Shown: positions 1-7,048 of the stretch, piece after piece
How positions within the stretch are numbered: position 1 is the stretch's first letter
Layout of the letters: every line of letters starts with the position of its first letter
Assembly (NCBI RefSeq): GCF_030817835.1
Contig: NZ_JAUSZR010000001.1
Location: 124,001 to 188,000 of the forward strand
Direction: 5' to 3'
Source: Pseudarthrobacter sp. W1I19
GTDB lineage: Bacteria > Actinomycetota > Actinomycetes > Actinomycetales > Micrococcaceae
Length of the DNA: 64,000 bases
Notes under the pieces: model-generated
Told to the model about the DNA's origin: nothing
Seen by the model: the letters and a program-made list of their open reading frames with translations, nothing else
The model's database searches: none
Program-made: the position numbers and the translations under genes

Positions 1-1302
1 CTTCGCGTGGAGGGCGGCCGGACCCTGTCCGGTGCTGTGGACGTCAACAGCAGCAAGAATGCCGGCGTCGCATTGCTGTGTGCCAGCCTTATCAACAGGG
101 GCACCACCGTACTCCGCCGCCTTGCCCGCATTGAGGAAGTCAACCGCATCGTGGAGGTGCTCACCAGCATCGGCGTCGAATGCACCTGGCTTAACGACAC
201 CGACCTTCAGCTCCGCCGTCCGGAGGTCCTGGAGCTGGACGCCATGGACGTGGAGGCAGCCCGCCGCACCCGCAGCGTCATCATGTTGCTGGGACCCCTG
301 CTGGATGAGTCCTCCGTGTACCGCCTTCCGTATGCTGGCGGTTGCGACCTCGGCACCCGCACCGTGGAGCCGCACATGCAGGCGCTGCGCCAGTTCGGCC
401 TCAGCGTGGAAGCCACCCAGGGTTTCTACGCCGTGCAGGCCCCGTCTGCCGATACCCAGGACCGTTCCTTCGTGTTGACCGAGCGCGGCGATACCGTCAC
501 CGAGAACGCCATCATGGCAGCGGCGCACCGGGAGGGGACCACGGTGATCCGCAACGCCAGCCCCAACTACATGGTGCAGGACCTGTGCTTCTACCTGCAG
601 ATGCTCGGTGTCAGCATCGACGGCGTGGGTACCACCACGTTGAAGATCACCGGCCGTTCGATGATCAATGCGGAGATCGAATACTTCCCGTCAGAGGACC
701 CCATTGAGGCCATGAGCCTCATTACCGCCGGTATCGTCACCAATTCCGAGGTGACCATCCGCCGGGTGCCCATCGAGTTCATGGAGATTGAACTGGCCAC
801 ACTGGAGCAAATGGGCCAGCGGCTGGAGATATCCGAGGAGTACGTGGCCCGCAACGGCCGGACCCGGCTGGTGGATGTGACCACCAAACCGTCCGAGCTG
901 CACGCTCCCGAGGACAAGATCCATCCCATGCCGTTCCCGGGCCTGAACATCGATAACCTGCCGTTCTTTGCCGTGATTGCCGCAAATGCGAACGGGCAGA
1001 CCATGATCCACGACTGGGTCTACGAAAACCGGGCAATCTATCTCACGGAGCTGAACCGGCTGGGGGCGCAGGTGCAACTGCTGGATCCGCACCGGATCTA
1101 CATCAACGGGCCCACCAGGTGGCGCGCGGCGGAGGTTGGCTGCCCGCCGGCGCTCCGCCCGGCGGCCTGCCTGCTGCTGGCCATGCTGGCCGCAAGGGGC
1201 GTGTCCGAGCTGCGGAACATCTACGTCATCGAGCGCGGTTACGAGGACCTGGCGGAGCGGCTCAACACCATTGGGGCCAAGGTGGAGTACTTCCAGGACT
1301 GA
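1..1302 (+). CDS. murA: UDP-N-acetylglucosamine 1-carboxyvinyltransferase family protein (MurA-like), 5' end outside window
   Basis: This EPT-family enzyme would transfer enolpyruvate from PEP to UDP-GlcNAc, the first cytoplasmic step of peptidoglycan synthesis. The N-terminal SSKNA segment matches the family's conserved lysine region. A GGCDLGTR loop places the reactive cysteine at codon 343-345, where MurA proteins carry Cys115. Later segments such as EDPIEAMSLITAG and the C-terminal IERGYEDLAERL also fit the family. The GTG at position 7 is in frame, but Leu-Arg codons precede it and MurA proteins normally have a few more residues there, so the true start is probably upstream of the window. 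Many actinobacteria carry two MurA-like genes, and this fragment alone does not show whether this is the essential copy. Confidence 0.85.
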   Translation, partial: LRVEGGRTLSGAVDVNSSKNAGVALLCASLINRGTTVLRRLARIEEVNRIVEVLTSIGVECTWLNDTDLQLRRPEVLELDAMDVEAARRTRSVIMLLGPLLDESSVYRLPYAGGCDLGTRTVEPHMQALRQFGLSVEATQGFYAVQAPSADTQDRSFVLTERGDTVTENAIMAAAHREGTTVIRNASPNYMVQDLCFYLQMLGVSIDGVGTTTLKITGRSMINAEIEYFPSEDPIEAMSLITAGIVTNSEVTIRRVPIEFMEIELATLEQMGQRLEISEEYVARNGRTRLVDVTTKPSELHAPEDKIHPMPFPGLNIDNLPFFAVIAANANGQTMIHDWVYENRAIYLTELNRLGAQVQLLDPHRIYINGPTRWRAAEVGCPPALRPAACLLLAMLAARGVSELRNIYVIERGYEDLAERLNTIGAKVEYFQD

Positions 1303-1363
1303 CCATTCACGCTTCGTCATGAAGTGTTGAAGGCCCTCAAAATGCCCTGCCCTGTCGCAGAAT

Positions 1364-2602
1364 GTGAGTATGCGTACATTCGGCGTCGAGGAAGAACTCC
1401 TGATCGTTGATCCGGAGAGCGGTGAACCGTTGGCCTTGGCTGATGCACTGCTGTCCGGGCGCCGAATGGCAGCTGACGACGCTCCTGACGATCCGCAGGG
1501 TCCGGACGCCAAGGGCGGCCACGTTCTTAAGGCCGGCGACGGGATGGGCCTGAGCGCCGAACTAAAGCTGGAGCAGATAGAGACCCAGACGAGGCCATGC
1601 CTGGAATACGCAGAGCTTCTGGAACAGATCCGGGCCGGCCGGGCGCTTGCGGACAAGGCTGCCAAGAAGAACAATGCACGCGTGGCGGCCCTGGCCACCT
1701 CGCCGCTGGGGCTGTCCAGCCACACCACTCCTGATCCCCGCTATGCCAAGATGCTGGAACGGTTTGGCCTGACCGCACAGGAGCAACTGACGTGCGGCTT
1801 CCACGTACACACCTACATCGAGTCGCACGATGAGGGCGTGGCAGTGCTGGACCGGATCCGCGACAAGCTGGCCGTGCTCACTGCCCTCAGCGCCAATTCA
1901 CCCTTTTGGAACGGTCTGCAGACCGGCTTCGAGAGCTACCGCACGCAGGCGTGGAACCGCTGGCCCACTGCCGGGCCTTCAGGAATCTACGGGAACTACT
2001 CGGCCTACCGGAGGGTGGTCTCCCGTCTCCTGGATACAGGCGTGATGCTGGATGAAGGGATGCTGTACTTCGACGCCCGCCTGTCCCGGAACCATCCAAC
2101 CGTTGAGGTGCGGGTGGCGGACGTTTGCCTTCGGGCCGAGGACGCCGCGCTGATCGCCGTCCTGGTGCGGGCGCTCGTTGAGACTGCCAGCCGGGAGTGG
2201 CACGACGGCGTGGATCCCGCTCCCGTGCCCACAGTCATTTTGCGCATGGCGTCCTGGCAGGCAAGCAGTGAAGGACTTGGCGGAGAACTGCTGGACTTTG
2301 GGACTTTCCGGCCGGCGCGTGCCACGGATGTGGTCCGCTCACTGGTGGACTATCTGGCGCCGGTATTGCAGGAGCAAGGTGAACTTGCCTTGGCCCGGCA
2401 AGGGGTTGAGGACATTATTGCGCGAGGAACCGGGGCAGTTGAACAGCGGCGGGTCCGGGACAGGACTTTGGCAGCCTCAGCACCCGGCGATCTTGGTTTC
2501 GGGGCTGTGGTCAGGCACGCAGTGGACGTCACTATGCGCGGCGCCCTGGATCTTTCCACGGTGGATGACGCGCCGGAACTGCTGCGTGTCAGGCAGTCCT
2601 AG
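1364..2602 (+). CDS. ybdK: Carboxylate-amine ligase of the YbdK type (glutamate-cysteine ligase 2 family)
   Basis: The N-terminus [12 protein letters not shown] is the hallmark of the GCS2/YbdK family, whose members ligate glutamate to cysteine or another amine using ATP. Further family-type segments are [24 protein letters not shown] and the [11 protein letters not shown] region. At 412 residues it is slightly longer than the usual 370-400. The GTG start lies two codons before an internal ATG. It sits 61 bases after the MurA-like gene on the same strand and may be its own transcript. Actinobacteria normally use mycothiol, and YbdK enzymes have weak glutamate-cysteine ligase activity, so the physiological substrate is unclear. 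Confidence 0.88.
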   Translation: MSMRTFGVEEELLIVDPESGEPLALADALLSGRRMAADDAPDDPQGPDAKGGHVLKAGDGMGLSAELKLEQIETQTRPCLEYAELLEQIRAGRALADKAAKKNNARVAALATSPLGLSSHTTPDPRYAKMLERFGLTAQEQLTCGFHVHTYIESHDEGVAVLDRIRDKLAVLTALSANSPFWNGLQTGFESYRTQAWNRWPTAGPSGIYGNYSAYRRVVSRLLDTGVMLDEGMLYFDARLSRNHPTVEVRVADVCLRAEDAALIAVLVRALVETASREWHDGVDPAPVPTVILRMASWQASSEGLGGELLDFGTFRPARATDVVRSLVDYLAPVLQEQGELALARQGVEDIIARGTGAVEQRRVRDRTLAASAPGDLGFGAVVRHAVDVTMRGALDLSTVDDAPELLRVRQS

Positions 2603-2620
2603 TGGCCCGAGAGTTTCAGG

Positions 2621-4282
2621 CTATGGGGTTTCAGAAGATGGAGCGTTTCTGGGGACGGCGAAGCACTCGCTGAGCCAGCGGTGCCAGTCCGGAAAAGGAT
2701 CTTTGGGCAGTTTCGGCGGGTGGGCGTAGAAGTCGGCCCAGATGGGATCGTCCGGCGGGTAGTCGGAGGGATCGTGAAGGTCGTCATCGGCTGGTTCTTC
2801 AAACGGCGGGTCAACGTCGAGGGAGTCCATGAGTCCGGGCGGCCATTGTGGTGGTTCGTGGTCGGGTTGTTCGGCTTTGTAGTGTCGGCCGGTGGGTGAG
2901 GTCCAGCCGGGTGGTTCGGTTCCGGTGGCTGGGGTGGGTTCCCAGCCGCTGTTGTGTTTGAGGTGGTGGTGCTTGGGGCAGAGCTGGGCCAGGTTGCTGA
3001 GCCCGGTATGTCCGCCGTGTTGCCACGCGGTGAGGTGGTCTGCCTCGTTGTCCAGGGATGGGTTGTTGCAGCCGGGGAAGGTGCATTTTCCGTCCCGGAG
3101 CTGCAGGGCCTTTTTCATGGCTTTGGTGAGCCGGTAGCTGGTGCGTCCGATTTCCAGCGGTGCCCCGTCCCGGGGATCCACGAGCACCCGGTAGAAGGAG
3201 CTGGCACCGTCGGCGACGAGTTTTCGAGCCATCGAGGCGGGGATTGGACCGTGGCCGTCCAGGTTTGCCGGTTCGTCCGTGATGTCGAATAGGGCGAGTA
3301 CCGGCACGGTCACCAGGACGTCCACCTTGGGTGCCGGGACGTTGCCCAAGCCGGCACCTGCGTGGGTTTCACGCGGCTTGCCTTGTCCCGCGCCGCTTTG
3401 TCCTGTGTTGCTTTCTTGTGTGCTGGTTTCCGGGCCGGGGTGAATTGCGGTTCCTGCGCGGAGGAGCAGGCTGGCGGCGATGTCGGGGCGGAGTTGGGTG
3501 ATGGTGCGGGGTTCGTCGGGGCCTTGGAGGCCGCGGGCGAGGGCGGTGGTGCGGTTCCAGATGGCTGAGGCCTGGTCCGCCGGGACGTAGAGGGAGAGCC
3601 AGGCCATGCCGTCGCGGTCCGGGGTGTATTCCATCCGCCGGTCGGCGGCACTTTTGGTGTGGCGTTTTTCGAGGGATTCGGGGTGGTGGCGTTCGCGCCA
3701 GTTACGGACTCTGGTCCGGAAGCGTGAGGGTACGAGTTCGCCGGCGGCGGCTCCCCGGGCCGGGTGAGGGTTCAGGACATGGGCCACGAGGGCGGCCGCT
3801 CCCGTGGGGCTGAGGCCTTCGGTTTCGTCGGCGATGATTTTGGCGTGCATCCAGGAGATGGTCCCGGCGGAGAGGGCGTCCATGGCCGGCGGCAGGGCGG
3901 TGAGTTGCCGGGATTGGGTGATGAGTGCTCCGGCGGCGGGGGAGCTGACGGTCAGGACCCCGGCGATTTCCTCGACCGCGGACATCTCGGCGTAGGTCCG
4001 TTCGTGCACGGGCGCTTCCGGCGGGATCATCGCGTGCTGGATCTCGATGGCCTCGGATGCGTCCCGGGCTTTGACGGCGGCGATCTGGGCTTCCAGCTGC
4101 TTCGTTACCGCCATCCGCTCCAGCCGGATCTCATACTGCCGCTGCAACACATCCACAACAGCGCCGCCACCGGCGCCGGCGTCACTTTCCAGCTGGTGAT
4201 CTTCGAGGAACAGCGCATCGAGCCGGGCAGTGGAGGCCTGAATGCCCTCCATCGCTGCTGCCCTGCTTTCGCCGTTTCCCAT
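2621..4282 (-). CDS. DUF222 / 13E12-type protein with C-terminal HNH endonuclease motif
   Basis: A 553-residue protein with the long helical DUF222 region followed by an HNH motif (CTFPGCNNP, then NEADHLTAW, then LCPKHHHLKH) in the C-terminal third. The paired cysteines and histidines look able to hold zinc and a metal-dependent nuclease centre. These proteins are present in many paralogues in Arthrobacter and mycobacteria and often have repetitive relatives; their role is not established. The tail after the HNH motif is rich in Pro, Asp and Trp and looks disordered. The start is the ATG at 4282, and the gene diverges from the DUF1905 gene across a 135-bp gap. Confidence 0.88.
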   Translation of the reverse strand: MGNGESRAAAMEGIQASTARLDALFLEDHQLESDAGAGGGAVVDVLQRQYEIRLERMAVTKQLEAQIAAVKARDASEAIEIQHAMIPPEAPVHERTYAEMSAVEEIAGVLTVSSPAAGALITQSRQLTALPPAMDALSAGTISWMHAKIIADETEGLSPTGAAALVAHVLNPHPARGAAAGELVPSRFRTRVRNWRERHHPESLEKRHTKSAADRRMEYTPDRDGMAWLSLYVPADQASAIWNRTTALARGLQGPDEPRTITQLRPDIAASLLLRAGTAIHPGPETSTQESNTGQSGAGQGKPRETHAGAGLGNVPAPKVDVLVTVPVLALFDITDEPANLDGHGPIPASMARKLVADGASSFYRVLVDPRDGAPLEIGRTSYRLTKAMKKALQLRDGKCTFPGCNNPSLDNEADHLTAWQHGGHTGLSNLAQLCPKHHHLKHNSGWEPTPATGTEPPGWTSPTGRHYKAEQPDHEPPQWPPGLMDSLDVDPPFEEPADDDLHDPSDYPPDDPIWADFYAHPPKLPKDPFPDWHRWLSECFAVPRNAPSSETP

Positions 4283-4417
4283 GCCAATATCTTCTAACGG
4301 GGGTCCGACAATTTGAGGGGCGGTAGGCTGACCGCTGGAAAATCCTGGAAGCTTTTTTCTGAGCGATTAGTTTCTGACCGCATTAAACGCCGGGCCTAAA
4401 CGTGCCATACTCGGCGC

Positions 4418-4720
4418 GTGACGCCGTCGTATTCCTTCAAAGCCGAACTCTGGCTGTATCCGGGCGAGGCCGGTTGGCATTTCCTGACCCTTCCTGCAGA
4501 GGTGGCGGACGACGTCCGCGTTCTAATGGCAGGGGCCAGCAAGGCGTTCGGCTCCATCAAAGTCACCGCCGAGATCGGCGGACACTCGTGGCAGACTTCC
4601 CTTTTCCGGGACAACAAAAGCAGCTCCTACCTGCTGCCCGTCAAAAAGGACATCAGGAACAAAGCCAAGATCGGCGAAGGCGACGAGGTTGCCGTCAACC
4701 TTTCTGTAGGGAACTTCTGA
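4418..4720 (+). CDS. DUF1905 domain protein
   Basis: A 100-residue protein that appears to consist entirely of a DUF1905 domain, a small beta-barrel fold. Supporting segments are the opening FKAELWLYPGEAGWHFLTLP, the middle IGGHSWQTSLF and the closing KIGEGDEVAVNL. The family is widespread and has no assigned biochemical role; some members are fused to a YdeI-type domain, which is absent here. The GTG at 4418 is the first start that keeps the whole domain. There is no clear partner gene on the same strand. Convergent metZ ends 118 bases downstream. Confidence 0.85.
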   Translation: MTPSYSFKAELWLYPGEAGWHFLTLPAEVADDVRVLMAGASKAFGSIKVTAEIGGHSWQTSLFRDNKSSSYLLPVKKDIRNKAKIGEGDEVAVNLSVGNF

Positions 4721-4837
4721 AGCCCCTACGCGGCGCAGATTCCCGGCATGGGCGGTTCAACGCAATCCAGCGAGGGGCCCGGAGCGGTGTCCGGACGCGG
4801 TGCCCCGTCCCAGTGCCGGAGCGGAGCGCCATCAGCG

Positions 4838-6046
4838 CTAGATCTGCTTGAGTGCCTGTTCCAAATCACCGATGAGATCGTCCACGTCCTCGAGCCCCAC
4901 GGAGAGCCGCACAACTCCGTCGCTGAGCCCGATGGCAGCGCGGCCCTCCGGCCCCATGGCGCGGTGCGTGGTGGTGGCCGGATGCGTAATGAGGGACTTG
5001 GAATCGCCCAGGTTGTTGGAGATGTCAATGATCCGCAAGGCGTCCAGCAGTGCAAAGGCGGCTTCCTTGCCGGAGCGTCCGCCGGAGGGTGCAAGTTCCA
5101 AGGTGAGCACGGTTCCGCCGGCCTTCATCTGCTTGGCGGCGAGTTCGTACTGCGGGTGAGACTTCAGGAGCGGGTACTTCACCCAGCTCACGGCAGGCTG
5201 CTGCTCCAGCCACTCGGCGATCCGGAGAGCGGAAGCGGAGGAGTGGTTCACGCGCAGGGCCATGGTCTCGAGGCCTTTGGTGAGGACCCAGGCGTTGAAG
5301 GCGGACAGCGACGGGCCGGTATGGCGCATGAGCTGCTTGACCGGACCTTCGATGAATTCCTTGGTGCCCAGGATCGCGCCGCCCAGCACCCGGCCCTGGC
5401 CGTCGATGTGCTTGGTACCTGAGTAGACAATGACGTCGGCGCCCAACTGGCCGCAGCGCTGCAGCAGGGGAGTGGCAAAAACGTTGTCGACCACCACGGT
5501 GGCGCCCGCCGCATGTGCGAGTTCGCTGACCGTGGCGATGTCCACGATCTCCTGCATGGGGTTGGACGGGGACTCGAAAAACACTGCGGTGGTGGGCTGG
5601 GACAGGGCTTCGCGCCACTGGTCGAGATCCGGGCCGTCCACAAAGACAGTCTCCACGCCCCACCGGGGCAGGATCTCGTTGAGGATCACAAAGCAGGAGC
5701 CAAAGAGCGAGCGGGCGGCAACCACGCGGTCGCCGGCAGCCAGCAGGGCACCCAAGGCGGTGAAAACGGCGGACATGCCGGACGCCGTCGCAAAGCACGC
5801 CTCGGTTCCTTCGAGCAGGCGGAGCCGCTCCTGGAACGTGGCCACGGAGGGGTTGCCGTAGCGGGAGTAGACAAAGCGCTCGTCCTCGCCCGTGAAGGCC
5901 CGCTCGGCAGCGGCGGCGGATTCGTAGACGAAGCCGGAGTTCAGGAACACCGCCTCGCTGGTTTCCTGGAAGTTGGTGCGGTCCAGTCCGCCGCGGACGG
6001 CCTGGGTGTCAGGGCTCCAGCCGGCGGCGTCTTCGTTGAAGGTCAC
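4838..6046 (-). CDS. metZ: O-succinylhomoserine (or O-acetylhomoserine) sulfhydrylase, PLP-dependent
   Basis: A Cys/Met-metabolism PLP enzyme that would make homocysteine from an acylated homoserine and sulfide in methionine synthesis. The PLP-binding lysine is in SGTKHIDGQGRV, a segment close to MetZ proteins. The N-terminal DTQAVRGGLDRTNFQE and the YSRYGNPSVATFQERL segment also fit this subgroup. The length of 402 residues is normal. The GTG start directly abuts the TAA of the rhodanese gene, so the two are almost certainly translated from one message. The operon leader contains a SAM-IV-like riboswitch, consistent with methionine-pathway control. Specificity for the succinyl or acetyl ester cannot be read from sequence. 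Confidence 0.9.
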   Translation of the reverse strand: MTFNEDAAGWSPDTQAVRGGLDRTNFQETSEAVFLNSGFVYESAAAAERAFTGEDERFVYSRYGNPSVATFQERLRLLEGTEACFATASGMSAVFTALGALLAAGDRVVAARSLFGSCFVILNEILPRWGVETVFVDGPDLDQWREALSQPTTAVFFESPSNPMQEIVDIATVSELAHAAGATVVVDNVFATPLLQRCGQLGADVIVYSGTKHIDGQGRVLGGAILGTKEFIEGPVKQLMRHTGPSLSAFNAWVLTKGLETMALRVNHSSASALRIAEWLEQQPAVSWVKYPLLKSHPQYELAAKQMKAGGTVLTLELAPSGGRSGKEAAFALLDALRIIDISNNLGDSKSLITHPATTTHRAMGPEGRAAIGLSDGVVRLSVGLEDVDDLIGDLEQALKQI

Positions 6047-6457
6047 TTAGTTCTTTCCCAGGTTTGTTGGCAAGCCGCGGTTTTTCCAGCCGTTAACGGT
6101 GCGTTCGCCGTAGCGGTCCGGCTCACCTTCGAAGCCCTCCAGGACGTTGTAGGAGGTGAAGCCGGCCTGTGTGGCGGCGATGGCGGCAGCGATGGACCGC
6201 TGGCCGGAGCGGCACAGGAACAGCAGCTCGGTGGAAGCATCCTCGGGGGCCTGCAGGCTCAGGTCCTTCAGGAAATCGGGGTTGGGGATGCCGCCCGGGA
6301 AGGTCCACTGGATGAACAGCGGATCGTTGTCCGTGGCTTTGGTGTCCGGGATGCCGATGTGGGCCCACTCACCCTCGGTGCGGACGTCCACCAGGATGGC
6401 ACCCTGCTGCAGTTTGTCCCAGGCTTCCTGGGGGGTGAGGTCCCCTGCGTAGCTCAT
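6047..6457 (-). CDS. Rhodanese-like sulfurtransferase domain protein
   Basis: A single rhodanese domain of 136 residues. The opening AILVDVRTEGEWAHIGIP fits the family, and the active-site loop LCRSGQRS supplies the cysteine that would carry a persulfide. Its position between the DUF1737 gene (4-bp ATGA overlap) and metZ (no gap) makes it part of a sulfur-assimilation operon. A plausible role is delivering or detoxifying sulfane sulfur near homocysteine synthesis, but that is inferred from context. It has no signal peptide, so it is probably cytoplasmic. Confidence 0.88.
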   Translation of the reverse strand: MSYAGDLTPQEAWDKLQQGAILVDVRTEGEWAHIGIPDTKATDNDPLFIQWTFPGGIPNPDFLKDLSLQAPEDASTELLFLCRSGQRSIAAAIAATQAGFTSYNVLEGFEGEPDRYGERTVNGWKNRGLPTNLGKN

Positions 6458-6732
6458 GCGTGGCCCTCGCCTGCGAACTCGAGGTCTTCGCCGGACAGTT
6501 CAAGCTCGTCCACGGCAGTGGCCACCGCGGCATCAGCGGAAGCAATCGCTGCCGGCAGGACGACGGCCTGCGCCACGATGGCGGTGCTGCCGTTGAACGT
6601 GACGGCGGGGCTTCCGTGCAGCACATAGCCCTCGGCCAGGGCGGCGGAAATCCGCTCACAGAAGGATCTGTCATCAGGCCCCGTGATAAGGCGGTAGGCC
6701 AGTTTTTCTTCGTTGGCAGGTGCGTCTGACAT
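6454..6732 (-). CDS. DUF1737 domain protein, first gene of the metZ operon
   Basis: A 92-residue protein whose first half (YRLITGPDDRSFCERISAAL, then GYVLHGSPAVTFNG) matches the small DUF1737 domain. The second half is Ala/Glu rich and unlike the domain. No function is known. It has a strong ribosome-binding site (AGAAGGAG, about 8 bases upstream of the ATG) and overlaps the rhodanese gene by ATGA, which suggests translational coupling. It is the first gene after the riboswitch leader and so should respond to SAM together with metZ. Confidence 0.82.
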   Translation of the reverse strand: MSDAPANEEKLAYRLITGPDDRSFCERISAALAEGYVLHGSPAVTFNGSTAIVAQAVVLPAAIASADAAVATAVDELELSGEDLEFAGEGHA

Positions 6733-6744
6733 GACGGATCTCCT

Positions 6745-6866
6745 TCTCTCACGCTTGCAGCTCGAATCGGTCGATATGCCGAGTATTCACCTGAGGCACC
6801 CCGCCGCGGAAGGAGGGTTGCCGACCGGCCAGTCAGGGCTTGGCGCCGGTACTCATTACTCCCCAA
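6745..6866 (-). ncRNA. SAM-IV-like riboswitch in the leader of the DUF1737-rhodanese-metZ operon
   Basis: Read on the minus strand, the leader contains the order of conserved blocks I associate with SAM-IV riboswitches: ATGAGT-CC-GC, CAAGCCC, GGTCGGCAACCCTCC, CCGCGG-GGGGTGCC and GGTGA. A closing stem GAGTA (6861-6857) pairs with TACTC (6785-6781). A downstream GCTGCAAGCG segment (about 6758-6749) resembles the 3' extension that forms a pseudoknot in SAM-IV. The element ends just before the ribosome-binding site at about 6745. SAM binding would be expected to lower expression of the methionine genes. The assignment rests on remembered consensus and needs a covariance-model check. Confidence 0.82.
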
Positions 6867-7048
6867 AAACGTAACACTTGGCACGTGGCCCCGCACCGCC
6901 GTCGTCGTCATGTTCCGTAACCGAAGCGCTGCTGGAGCAAGTTGGGTGCGCACTGGCGGGCGGTTCCCGGAACGTACGACGGCGGGAGTCGCCACGGGCG
7001 GCTCCGGGCACCTGGCGCCCGTGGCTGCTTTCCAGGCAGATAGGGTTC

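Noticed and set aside
6878..7048. Upstream extension of the GH26-like/OpgC gene from a TTG start
   Set aside because: Third-position GC is much lower than in neighbouring genes and there is no ribosome-binding site. It starts 12 bases from the riboswitch transcript start region. Retained only as an uncertainty in the gene entry.
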